Of a DNA stretch of 64,000 bases, positions 31,726 through 43,791 are shown one piece after another. This DNA comes from Asterochloris sp. CNOR1. Lineage: Eukaryota > Chlorophyta > Trebouxiophyceae > Trebouxiales > Trebouxiaceae. The notes under the pieces were generated by a model. The model was not told the origin of the DNA. It did no database searches and was given only the letters and a program-made list of their open reading frames with translations. The stretch lies in the NCBI GenBank assembly GCA_963969365.1, contig OZ017754.1, positions 2,356,001 to 2,420,000 of the forward strand, read 5' to 3'. Made by a program: the position numbers and the translations under genes. How positions within the stretch are numbered: position 1 is the stretch's first letter; every line of letters begins with the position of its first letter.

Positions 31726-34700
31726 TCAATCTGCATCAGGTTGCCAGAACAGCTGCTGTTTCACCTGCTGGTTAGCCTCTGCAAGCACCCGCAGCGCGTC
31801 AGCTGTTTGCTTGATGCGCTGCAGGGCCAGCCTGCGGGCGCTGCTGCTGGCCTGGCCCCGTCTGGCAGCAGCAGCGCCCACGTCAAAGGCCCCATCATCC
31901 TCCGTGGCTGGCAGCATTCCTTGCCCAGCGCCACGCTGCTCCCCCGTGTGCAGGGCCTCAGCGTGCCCAGATACTGCGTCTCCATGCCAGCCACTGAGGG
32001 CAGGCCCTGGGCTGCACGTTTGCTGCAGGCTGGCCTCTGCAGGCAGCCTGCTGTCAGGCCGGGCAGGCGCAGCCTGTCTGGGGTCAGCCTCCTGCGCAGC
32101 AGCATTCAGACTGGCACTGAATGGGTCCTGGTGGTGCTGGTTCTGTTGGTCATTTTGCTCAGCAGGCTTGTCCATGGAGGCCTGGTCTGCTGCTCTGCAC
32201 AGCAGTGAGTCCTCGCTGTGCCATGATGCCTGTGGAGCCCTCAGGCGACTGGGGCCAGCAGTGGGGGCAGCAGAGCGCGCCGTGACTCCCGAGCCGGGAG
32301 CCGGGTTGCTAGGATGGCCGCCAGGGCCCCTGCCTGACAGCTGGCGCAGCAGTGATATGAATGGGCCAGAGTCCTCTGCACCAGCTTGCCCGCTGCCAGC
32401 ACCTGGCCCTGCAGACATTCTCGGTGTATCACATCACTCCTGTAATTGCAGCTGCTGACACTTGGGCAAAGGAGCTTTATGCAGTGCTGATCCCTGCTGA
32501 GCATCTAAATCTCACGCAGTGCTGGTCCAAAACGAGCAGCTGCGACCAGCTGTGCCAGCAGCCCTCATGCGATGCTGCTCGTGAGCAAGAAACACACGGA
32601 GAGCTGTGCACAGGCAGCCCATCACACCTCGTGCCCTGCACGCCGACTGCCAGCCTGCCAGGCTCGCTTCGCTTCCTGTGTCCCCCTCAGGCTCTCGTCC
32701 TGCAGCCATTCACAGGGACTCTCCAACATCAGACTCTGGCCATAGACTGCTGTCCTGCATCGTGCTTAGGCTGCAAACTGTTGTCAAGTGTGGACTTCTG
32801 TAACCTCATGCTGCAATGGAATGACATTGAGATGGAATGGGGTCAACAGCATTGCCCACATCAAACACAGGACCCACAAGGAGACCTCACCTTGCATCTG
32901 TCCCAAGCGCACTGCCTGCTGGCACATGGCAGCGACCGTTGGCGCTGGCGCCTCAGCTTGCTGCCAAGCCTGGTACCTCTTGTCATGAGCAGCAGCAGCC
33001 GCCCGCATGGCACCTCCTCGCTGCTGCTGCAGCTGTGGTGCTGTGCTGGCGTCAGCATGCCCACTGCGCAGCATAAACTGGTTCCAGCTCGGCTGCTGGG
33101 GCTGCACGTGGCCATTGCCTGCCGCGAGCCCAGGATTGGCTCGTTCCCTTGCCTGAGGTGGCGGGGTGGCCCCATGCCGAGCCTGGTGATGCAGCCGATC
33201 CAAGGCTTCCTGAGGCGTCGAGTAGCCCTCGCTTTGTACAGGGCACGCCGCATGCCACCTGCTTCCAGTAGCCAGCGGCGCAACGGCAGGCTGCTGCTGC
33301 CACCTCTGCAGCTGTGGGGGATGTGTAGCAGGGCCTGCAGCCTGCCACCCACTCTCAGCAGCATCTGGGGGCGGGGCCCCACGCTGCCCTTGCCAGCCAT
33401 GCTGCTGCACATGGGGCAGGTTCTGCCATCCTGAGGAGGGAGGGTGAGTCTGTGCGTGCGCGGCAGCAGCCTGCCTGGCGTCAGGCAGCTGCCTCCTGTC
33501 CACGGTTGGGGGGGCTGTCCACAGCTGTGCCATGCCTGGCCGCTGCTGCACAGGGTCAGCATACCCCTGATCCACCCAGCCTGGACATGATGGCCCTGCA
33601 GCCTGCTGTGGCGGCAGCACAGGCCTGTGTGGCTGCTCCGCATGCCAGCACTGCTGCTGAGCAGCAGCTGTGGCAGTCTGCTGGCGCCAGCCCGCCCGCT
33701 CCAGCTGGGGAGGAGGCTGCCAGGGAGCCCTATCAGCTTGATGATGCGAACGGGAGTTATGTGCCCCGGCAGCTTCTAGGTGCCGTGGAGGGGCCTCACT
33801 ATGGTGCTGGACTGAGGGGAGCTTGCTGGGCCGATGAGCTGCTGCGCCGGGGGCAAGATCATACCAGTCCTGCTGTCCACCATAAGAGTCTGCTGGTGGG
33901 CTGCCGCCTGGAAGTGCAGCAAGCTGCCGGGGCGGTGCCCAACCAGTGCCAGCAGAGGCACCACGAGGAGCACTGGACTGTGCAGCCCTCATATCAGCCA
34001 TGTCAGCCTGCTGAAGCTGCGTGGCCTGTATGGCAGGCTCCTGTGCCCACTGGCTGTCCTCCTGGGGCTGCTGAGTGAACAGCATGTGGCTATCCACTCC
34101 CTGGCGCCACTCCCACTCGGTGTGTCCATCATGTCTCTGCTGAGCCGTCAGTTCATTCTGGCTCGCTCCCATCTGGACACCATCCTGCCATCTGGAGTCA
34201 GCAGCTCGCAGCGGCAAGCATGCGGCGTGCGCAGCCCCCACTGGCTGCATGCACCTCTGCTGCCAGCCCTCAGTGCTGTCCCAGGCATCTTGCCTATGCA
34301 ACCTGGGCGCTGGTGGCTTACAGTCAGGCTGCAGTCCTTGCATTGGTGGCTGAGGGGCCACCCTCCTGCTTCCCTCAGGAGAAGACTCGGGCCTGGCAGG
34401 TGGGCTGCTGTGGCGTGGGGCCCGTGGCTGGACAGGGGCCCAGCCAGCCTCCTGATTATCTGATTCCAGTGCCTCAGGCTCCACCTGGGCTGCTGCTGCA
34501 GTGCTCGAGTCTGGCGTGCCTGGGAGTGCACTGGTGCGGGCGGCGGCAACAGCCTGCTCTTGCTGCTGCTGAAGCGCCGCGGCGGCCGCTGCTGCTGCAG
34601 CCGCCCTTCTTGCCCTGTAGACAGGCCACCCTCAGCGCTCAGGGGTGATGTGCAGAGTGTGCGGGTGCATGAAAAGCAGGGGGACGTGCAGATGCCAGAG

Positions 34701-37700
34701 TCTGCACATTTCAGTCAACACATGTGGGAAAGATCCCCTCCACTGCAGCCCTCTTGCACAGCTTCTGTGGTGGGTGAGGCTGAACAAAGAAAGCAGCACG
34801 CCTCACAAGCATAGCACCTGAGATTGACCTCTCTGAAGGCAGCAGGCACCACCAGCGGAATCTTCCTGGTCGGATCCTGGACCTGCAACATTGGGGTTTC
34901 ACAGCACTCAAACAAGACGAAGCACCTTGAGGCAAAACGCGACGCAGCAGCAGCGCCAGATGAGCAGAAAGAAGCAATCAGTGGCTTGTGCCACCATCAA
35001 AGACTATTGATGGCATGCAACTTGACTCTCAGCAGGGCATGTCACAGGCTGTGCTGCCAGCCTGCCAAAGCAGCAGCCCTGGCATACACAGCATCTGCCG
35101 GAGCCACTTCTGCAGCTGTGGCAGACTGCAGGGCCAGTCAACTTAGTGCTCACCACTGCTTGGACAGCCTGCTCCATTGTCATTGTCCCTGGAGGCGCAA
35201 CGGTGGCTGCCAATCTGCACAGGCTGCAGCTTGATCAGAGCTTCATTATAAAGTAGTCAATGCTGCTTTGCTGGGGCCAGACTGGCACGTCGCCACAGCT
35301 TCAAACAGCCGAGAGACAGAACACACCGTCCTCGAGCCCAGAATGACAGCAGAGCCAGAGCTGCACTTACAATGTAATATCTGCTTATTGGTTCTCTTCT
35401 GAAGGCTCAAAAGGCCTTGCTGGGCATGAAGCAGTACCTCATGAGTCAGTGCCAAATGGTGCCCAGCCATGATGAGCTGACAGCCGGCTCACCTGGCCTG
35501 CCTAGCCCTCTCAGGGTGCATGAGACTGTCCCAGTGCACCTTCATGCCCTCTGGTGGTTCATAACTGGTCCCAGGGCGAGCTGGCGCTGCCCGTCTGGGC
35601 AGCCTGCCTTGGCCAGCTGCTGGCTCATACTGCTGCCAGCTCTGGGCTCCACCTCTCCCAGCAGCCGCAGTACTGCGGCGAGCGCTGCTGGGCTGAGCAG
35701 GAGGCGCTGTGACTTGCAAAGGCTGCTGCCTGGGCTGCGCAGGGGCAGTCTTTGACCTGGGGGCCTGCTGTCGGGGCTGCGCAGGTGCCGCCGCAGGCCT
35801 GGGGGCCTGCCGACTGTGCTGTGCAGGTGCAGCCTCATGCCTGGCACGTGGCGGGCTGGCAGCCGTGTCTGCAGGCAATGCCCGGTTTCCTCTCTGCACT
35901 GGAGGCCTAGCGTGCAGCGCTTGAGGGGGCACTGTTGTCCTGGCTGCGGGCCGAGCTGTGCTGGGAGCAGCAGAAGCCCTCGCAGCCGCCTCCTGCTCAG
36001 CTAAACGGGTGCCTGCTGCTAGCTGTGCTTCAGCAGCTTGCCTGCTGTGCCTCTGCAGCACCAGCAGCTGCTGTGGAGTCAGATCCTGGGCAGGAGCGGC
36101 CGCTGAAGCGCGTTGGCACCCTCCACCTTGTTCAGCATGGCTTGTCGCCCGAGCGCTGCCTGTCCCTGGGCGCCGAGCCGCTGTGATAGGTGTCAAGCGC
36201 CTGGTGCCCTCTGCCGTGACAGGCCTTGGTTGCAGCTGTGCAGGCCTTGCAGCAGCAGGCTGCGGCTGAGCACTGGCTGGGCGCACAGCCACGCGGTGGT
36301 CAGACAGGGGCCCAACTTCGACTCCTAAAGCCTGTCCACGCGCTGCAGCAGCAGCGGCTGCAGCCTGCGCCCTCGTCGCTGGGCGCTCGCCTGCCACCCT
36401 CGCTGACGGCGCAGGCTGCTGCAGCCCAGTGGCTGTTTCTGCGATGGGCTGGGGCATTGCCGGCCATGATGCACCCACCTGCCTGATGCACTGGTACATC
36501 ACGCCCACCAGGAGACCTCCATTCACACGCTGCCTCTTAGCAGCAGCCCCAGCCTCTGGGCTGTCCCCGAGGATGCTGAAGTCCGCAGCGCGGCGCTTGC
36601 CAGCGCCTGCTGCCCTGCCTCCCTGCCTGGCAGGCTGGCCTTCAGTCAGGCCAGCCCCTGCTTCAGCGACAGCCGCAGGCGCAGGCGGCGAGCTGGCAGG
36701 CACTCGCTCCGGCCGCTGCTGCTGCTGCTGCTGTAGCGAGCCATTCTGCAGCGCAACGGCAGCAGCAGCCACATCAGCTGCCATCCGGGCAGACTCTGCC
36801 CGCGCCTCGGAGTCAATGGCTGACTGGGACCTGGAGCGCTTGCGACCTGTCACCCTCTGGCAGCTCTCAGCCTGAGGCGCCACCGGCCTGCAAGTGCGGC
36901 GCTCAGTGTGACCGGGCGAGCCACCAGGGCCAGCAGCCACAGTGATGCCCTCGGCGCCTGCTGGTGGCCCAGCACATGGGGAGTGGCTCCCCTTGTTGCG
37001 CTGTGCTCCAGGGCCAGGCACAGCAGTTGCTTTGGCTGGGGGGCCAGCTTGTGCCGGCTGCACAGGGCGTGACCTGCTGCTGCCGGACGGCGGCTTGCTG
37101 CGTACGTTGCTGCTGGGCAGAGCCCCTGCAGCCTGCAAGCAAAGAAGAACAGGAGCTGGCCACCCTGGGCACCAATGCGCTCTGAGATGGGGTTGACAGG
37201 CATGGAAGCCTAGACGAATGTCTATGAAGGCAATCTTTGTGAAGATCATCACAGGCCCAAGCACAGGCAGAACTTCATCATTCAGCATACCTTGGATGCA
37301 GGACACTGCCGGCCAGAAGCAGCTGGAGCAGCTGCTGGAGCAGCAGCATGACAGTCGTCGACATGTTGATCTTCATGCTGCTGCTCCACCACCGAGTGCC
37401 CAGCAGCTTGGCCAGCCCTGTGGGCCGCAGAGGCACTGGCCACAGCTGCAGAGGCTGCACCCTCTGGCCCGTCTGCCGAGGGTCCCGTCTGGCCCTCCAA
37501 TGCTGGGCTGCTGTGCTGGGGCACCTGCAAGGAGCTCCTGCTGCCTGCCACTGAGCCCCCTTGGCTGCTGTGCAGAAATGAAGCAGCGCCAGTATGATGT
37601 GGCTCTGCTGCTTGTCCATAAGAGGATGGGCGCCCAGTGGGGCTGCCGGGCCCTCGACTGCTCACGTGAGCGGCCTGCTCAGCTTTGCCCAACTCAGCAG

Positions 37701-40700
37701 ACGGCTTGGAACTGGATGGCCTGCTGGCGCCAGCAGCTGGGACGGGCTCCACAAATGAGGCTGCCCGGGAAGGTGCCTCAGGCTTCGGGCTGGGGCTGTG
37801 CCGCAGCTTGCCCATTGCCGCTTGCTGAGGCGCCAGGCTGTGCACCAGACCACCTGCCTGCCTCTGTGCCACCTCAGGCTGCCCAAGCTTTGCTGCCAGG
37901 GCTTGCAGGAGTGGAGGAGCAGACGAAGCTGCCCTGCTGGCAGGGCTTGCCTCTTTGGCAGGGAGCAGACCAAGCCGCTGCTGAGCTGCAGCAGCAGCCA
38001 CCATGTGCAGAGGCCGCGCCGGCTGCGCCTGCTGCTGCTGCGCCTTCTGCTCAGCCAGCCTCCGTCTGACTTTGATGTCACGTTGATGCCGCCTGGCATT
38101 CAGCTCACTGCCCGGTGACAGCCCAGATGGCCCGCTCAGGCCTCCAGTCTCTGCATCCTCAGCAGCAGTCTGCCCCAGCAGCAGGCCCTGCTGTTCGTTC
38201 AGGGCAGCACCGCTGCCTGGCCTGGCTTGCGCGCCTTGCTGTGCATTCTCAGCAGCAGTCTGACGGGCATGCTTCATGTCTGGGACAGCAGGGCTTCCAG
38301 GCCTGCCTAGTGAATTGTGCTCTGCATCCTCAGCAGCAGGTCGCCCCTGTGACGGGCTGTGCTTGGCCAAGACAGCAGCCGCCTGACTCAGCAGCAGGCT
38401 CTGCTGCGCATCTGCTGCTGCTGCTTGAGTCTCCAGCTCAGTGTCTGTGGCATTAACCTGTCCACATGGTGGGCTCTGCTCTGCATCTAAGCCAGCAGCG
38501 TTGCCGACATCGCTTTGTGTCCTTTGCTCTGCACCCTCAGCAGCAGCTTGCCATGGCAGCAGACTCTGCTGTGCTTCTGCAGGTGCTGAGGCACCTTGCC
38601 TTGCATCTTCAGTGAGACCTTGCCCCAGTAGCAGGCTCTCATGTGCGGCTGCAGCGGCAGTCTCCTCCTGTGGTAGGCTTTGCTTGGCATGGCCAGCAGC
38701 CGCTGTGCTCACAGAATGAGCCTGAAGAGATACCCCTGCTCCCTCTGGCTGTTGGTGACCATCCTCAACCATGCGTGGGGAGCTGGCCTTGGACTCAGGT
38801 TCAGCATCCAGACTGCGTCTCGATTGCATGGCCTGTGGACTGGCAGGGGCTTGCTGACCCCTGCTGTCTGCAGCTGGGCTCCTCCCAGAGGCAGCGGCAG
38901 CCTCCCGCCCAAGTTTGGGGCCAGGCTGCTGCTGCCAGTCAGGACAGGCTGCTTTGGCCGCGTGGGGCTGCCAGATCATCTCTGCGCCGTCTCCAAAGTC
39001 AGGCTCGCCAGCAGGCCGCAACGGGCTCATCACCTCCCCTGCCTCTGCTGCCCCTGGCTGCGCAAGGGTGAGAGCAGGCCTGTGCTGGGCTTCAGTCTCT
39101 GCTGCCTGGCCCTCAGTGGATGCCAGTGTGGCAGCCGCCAGGCTATCCTCCAAGGTTGAGTCGCGGCTTTCTGGATCAACTTGCTTCTGTGCCAGGCTGA
39201 GCTGCTCCTCCCCTGAGCCTGCAGCATGGTTACCAAGCTGCAGGTTTCTTGCCTGTAGTTACTTGCTGTGACTGCCTGGAAACCTGCTGCACTTAGATGC
39301 TTATGCTGCTGGGTTGTGTAGCATCAAGCAGCTGATCTCTGCTGCCGTCTGAGCATTGCATTACAAGCCTACCCTCCTCTGCAGGCGGCGCAGTAGACAG
39401 CTCTGCCAGCTTCTCTGTGTCAGCCAAAGCTTCATGGCCAGCAGGCACATACAGAGCGCTTCCGAACAGGGCCCAAAGCCAAGCAGCGCATGCACCTGAT
39501 ATACTTGGGAGGCCTGCTAGTGCCGCAACTCATGCTGCTCCCTGCAGTCAAGGGTTCCCCTTGCATGCATCAGGAAGCCTTCAGACATGCCCGCCAATTT
39601 TGGCTTGCAGCACCCTGCTGCATATGGGGTGCTCTGCTTGAGTCTGGGGAACAGCAGTGAAGGCAGCCCAGCGGCTACCTTTATAGAGTTTCCTTACAGA
39701 GGTCAGTACCAGCATGTTTTCTTGGCTCGATGGAGGTGCACACTGCCAGCAGCAGGCTAGCATGCTCATGCTTGACTACAAAACCCTTTTGCAGGCGCCA
39801 GCTCACCCGTAAGGGACTCCTTCTCCCACTGCTCTTCAGATGCCACGCTGCCAGCTGCATGCTGGTGTCTCCCAGCCCTGTCGGCAGCCAGGCTGGCACC
39901 TGTATCCTCTGCGGGCAAGTCGTCACCTGTTGACTGCCGCCCTACTGACTTGGTTGCTGCTGTCAGAGAAGCGTCAGCAGTGAGCTGAGGCTGCTGGGGC
40001 AGCAGCTTCCTGGCCTTCACTGGCAGCACAGCCTGAGGAACCTGCTGCTCTAACATTTGGGAATGTGCTTGCGGAGCGCTCAGCTCAACAGCAGCAGCTT
40101 CATCTGGAGCCTGGGCTGCTGCTGGTGCTTCAGCAGCAGCTAGATCCAGGTGTGCGTCCTCAGGCAGGTGCTGTGTGGAGCACATGTAGGTGTTCTGGGT
40201 GACATCCTGAATGGACTCTGGCTGCAGCAGCAGGGCAAAGTGGATTGCTGGTTCTCTGTTTAAGAGATCCCCTGCACCCAAGCCCTGAAATGGCAGGCAA
40301 TGTATGTCAGATAGTCATGGCATGGATCTGTATCTGGCCGAGAGCGCTTACCTGAGTGCTGGTATCAATGGACTCCGCATGGGATGCCACTGGGTCAGTG
40401 GACACAGACCTCGTCTCAGCCCCAGCCTGCTTGCCGGCCAGGCTCCCGCCAAATACTGCTGGCAGGCAAGCTGGCACAGCAGGACGCAGGACTCCATCGG
40501 TTGGGCTGGGCACAGCAGGCGCCCCAGCAGCCGACTCCTGCGGCACACTGGGGACAGCTCTGCCCTGCCCTGCAGACACCTGTTCTTCCGAGTCAGGAAT
40601 GGTCATGGGAGGCCCAGCCTCCTCAGCACCAACACACTGTGCCGAAGGGGGGCCTGCTGCCCCTGCCGGTGTGTAATCCACTGATCGAGTGGCGCTGCCT

Positions 40701-43507
40701 GCCAGGGACTGCACCTGGCTCTGCAGGAGCCTGGGGCCTGCCATAGAGGGGCTGCCCTCACCCCCCAGGAGTGGGCCACCAGCTCCAGTGCCTGCCTGCT
40801 GCTGGCTGCCGCAACCAGCCTGCAGCGCAGCCCTAGCTGGCTGCTGTTGCAGCTGATGCGTGGAGCCCTCAGCAGGCAGCTGCCCAGGGGTTTCAAGCTC
40901 CACAGTCTCTGAGTCCTTCGGCTTTGCTGGCTGCCCTCTGCCCTGCTGATCCCAGCCGCTCTCAGCCTCAAGGGGTGCACCAGCCTGGACCTTGCTGTCA
41001 GGCAGTGGCTGCTCAGCTGGAGAGGGCTCTGCTGCCCCCTGAGCATTTCCAGCTGCCTGTGCTCCCGTCAAGCCCAGCTCTCCTTCGTCCAGTGCTGGCC
41101 TGCCGCTGCTAGAACGTCCTGATGCAGGAGGCAGCGCCACCGAGTCTCTCGCAGCAGCTTGTCTCTTATCTGGGGGCATGTGCTGCCCAGCAGCAGCCAT
41201 GTTGACATCTGAGGGATGATCGCCAGCAGCCCCACCCTGCAGCAAAGTAATTGTGAAGTCCCCGAGATGCAGAGGTGGAGCTGCTGTTATTGTAACTGCT
41301 GACGCATGCCAAAACCATGTTGGCATTGTCATGCGGCCAGCAAACAGATTGGCGATGGCTCGGACGCAGCTGACAAGGCTCACCTGAGAGGCTAAACCCT
41401 CCCTGATGCTGCCAGAGGCGTTACAGACAAGATCCCCGTCAGCAGCTGCAGCTCGCAGTGAGCCACAAGCACTGTTCCTTTCTCTTCCCTCAGCACCAGA
41501 GCCTGCAGGAAGAGGGGTGGACATCAACAAGGCCTTAGCTTGGCCTCCCAGTGGCTGAGCACATGGCTCAGTGGGCGTCTGAGACACGTACATTTGGATT
41601 GCTCATGACAGGAGCCCTTCAGGGCTTGCGACGGGACCCCTGGTGTCTCAGTGCGCTTTGGCAACACGGTATGGACTTGGGCTAACCCGTCAGGTACGCT
41701 CCAGAGCTCCCAGGCACGTTAGCCACGACCATCTCAGCAGCTGGCATCCTGGCATCTGGCATGCCTGCATCTGCCACCTCTGAAGATGTCTCAAGGTCCC
41801 TGAGCAGGGCCCCCACAAGATCTGCTGCAGATAGCACCTGCAGCATGAAAGCTGCCAGGTGGAACATCACATTGTGAACTGCACAACAACTCTTGTGTCT
41901 GCAATAAAATGCTGCGTCACTTACGCTGACCAGGCCTTTTCTGCACAGGCACAACAGGCAAGTGAATACCAGCAGTTGCGTCAGACAAACAGCATCTGTA
42001 AGAGGGACAGCACCCAGATATCAACTCCTGGAATGCTCTGTGCCTAGCAGGTAGCTTGCAAGATGCCTGCCTACCTGTGCAGAGCTTGGAATGTTGTTGC
42101 AGATGGCTATGGGCGCTGTGGGCATGCCATCTGACTCTGCCAGGTCAACCTGTGCCTCCACCCGACCTTCGTGGCACATTTGAATGGCGGGCACCGCAGG
42201 GAGGCCTGCCTCGGAAGCTGCACTGGCGGGCTGCTCCTGAGCTGCCGCCTTTGCAGCACTGTCTGCAGCTGGGGACGGCCGGGTGTTTGCAGCATGCTGT
42301 GGGCCCTCAATCTGCGTACAGCCCGCAGATGGCTCTGGCAGGGCTTCCTGTTCATGGCAGAACAGCTGCAGTGTGTCTTCAATGCTGCTGCTCAGCATCT
42401 CCTGTTCTTGGCCTTGCTGCTCCCCACGAACGCCCTGCTGCGGCGCAGACTGATGCTCAGAGCTCTGCTGCTGCTCATGTCCCAGCTGCCCATCACCATC
42501 ACTCGGCTGTTGAGCGCGCGGTGCATCTGTGGGCGGCCTGCCAAGCTGAGCCTGCTGCTGGCTGCCAGCCACCGCCCCTGCCCCTTGCAGGCTTCCAGCA
42601 GAAGGTTCCTGCTGGTCCTCAGTGACAGGCCCTGTACTCTGCAGATGCTTTGCATGCATCTGCGGCTGCTCCTGAGACGCAGGGCCTGCAGCTTGCAGAT
42701 GCTGGGCTGGAGGCTCCTGAGTAGGGGATCCTGCAGCCTGCATGTGCTCTGCGGGCACCTGCTGCTCCCTAGCAGTGCTTGCCCCATCCAGGGGCTCAGC
42801 AGGAGGCTCCTGCAGAGCGAGCCGCAGTGCAGCCAGTGCTTCAGGCAGAGGCCAGGCTTGCTGCAGCTTGGCCACTGCAGCTGAAGCGTGTTGTGCTGCC
42901 CCTGCCTGAGCCTTCAGAGCACGAGCCTGCTCCTCCAGCTGGGCCCCAGCTGCCTGGTCGCGCAGCTCGCCAGCATCCCGCACAAAGTACTCCTCTATGG
43001 CTTCCCCGAACAGTTCTGCGTCTGCCAAGGGTGGCAGCAACAGCGCAACAGCTGCCTGCAAGAGAGCAGTGACGGCGTATCCTGAGCTAGCTGTATGCAA
43101 CAGACCCCTAAACCTAAACTGGTTAGCTGTCAGCATTTGCAGAACATGGAAGCATCAGCCAAAAGGGCAAGTCTTGCCTGTGTCCTGCAGAGGAGGTGGG
43201 CCTGCATGACTGCCTTAGGCACGTGCTCCAGGTTTGTGATTGGCAACACGACTTCGAGCAGAGACTGTGTCTCCTCTGTGATCTGGCCACCCTGCAGCAG
43301 CAGGGCCACAACCTGTGCTAAGAATACAGGCTGCTTCAGGTGGTAGAGCGTCCAGGGCCCGCCCCCAAATGTGTGTCATGCAAAGCGCAGCATTACACGG
43401 GGCCTCACCAACAGGTGGTCATCCAGCAATTGCCTGGTCTCAGCAATAAACTGGGGCTGTCCATCCACAGTGAGGTGCTGGCAAGCACTCTCTGAGGAGG
43501 AAACCAT
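31726..43507 (-). CDS. Giant low-complexity protein (about 2,700-2,800 residues)
   Basis: I do not recognise this gene. The N-terminal exons 43,409-43,507, 43,178-43,312 and 42,075-43,055 are folded-looking and join in phase 0: IAETRQLLDDHLL, ITEETQSLLEVVLPITNLEH, then PPLADAELFGEAIEEYFVRD. After these come long disordered exons: an exon from 41,837, about 40,330-41,240, about 39,800-40,287, about 37,292-39,257, about 35,492-37,134, a short one at 34,822-34,883 (TRKIPLVVPAAFREVNL), about 32,892-34,613, and 31,726-32,420. They are rich in Ala, Gln, Pro and Ser with basic patches (GRKRSRSQS, GKRRAADFS, AAKRQRVNG), which suggests a nuclear protein. The second intron is GC-AG. The start at 43,507 is the first good ATG, but the frame is open further upstream. 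It could be more than one gene, although donors and acceptors chain across all blocks. Confidence 0.6.
38140..38660 (-). repeat. Diverged coding repeats with SLLLGQ and AAEDA motifs
   Basis: The minus-strand reading shows ESLLLGQGLTEDARQG, QSLLPWQAAAEGAEQ, QSLLLSQAAAVLAKHS, RPAAEDAEHNS and QGLLLGQTAAEDAETG at irregular spacings of 20-30 residues. The units are much diverged. This is the longest internal repeat region of the giant protein. Confidence 0.6.
42520..42770 (-). repeat. Coding repeat, four units of about 17 residues
   Basis: In the giant protein, units AEHMQAAGSPTQEPP, AQHLQAAGPASQEQP, AKHLQSTGPVTEDQQ and AGSLQGAGAVAGSQQ follow each other on the minus strand. Spacing is about 51-54 bp. 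The reading frame is kept throughout, so this is expansion inside an exon rather than exon duplication. Confidence 0.75.
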
Positions 43508-43791
43508 CGGCCGGTATGCTGGAAAGCTCAGGGCTACATCTCGTTGCTCTTTATCATTGCGGGACAGACTTGACCTGAGCCCGAGACCAAGCACACTGTG
43601 CAGCAGGCACGGAGGCACATGCAATCTACGATTTAGTAGTTGCAGTCTAAATGTGACCATCAACATCCGGAATCTTGGCGACCCCGATCCCACCTGCGTT
43701 GAGCAGGTTGCTTTGATCAATAACAGATTAGCATAGGTCTGCAAAGAGCTGGATCTTGCATGCCAGTCAACTTGATTGGCTCCCGGGCATG
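43508..43791. promoter_or_regulatory. Short head-to-head intergenic region
   Basis: Only 284 bp separate the proposed starts of the giant minus-strand gene (43,507) and the plus-strand disordered-protein gene (43,792). If both starts are right, this is a bidirectional promoter. No TATA box was identified with confidence. Minus-strand reading stays open through it, so the leftward start may lie further upstream, which would make the two genes overlap. Confidence 0.4.

Noticed and set aside
36710-36740. CTG/CAG triplet run as a possible expanded repeat
   Set aside because: Only about seven units, in a Gln-rich coding exon. Ordinary for this composition.
32361-43072. Long plus-strand open frames (for example 32,361-33,434 and 42,171-42,884) opposite the giant minus-strand gene
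   Set aside because: They are mirror readings of GCA/CAG-rich exons. The minus strand has longer frames, better splice sites that chain in phase, and a natural start and stop.
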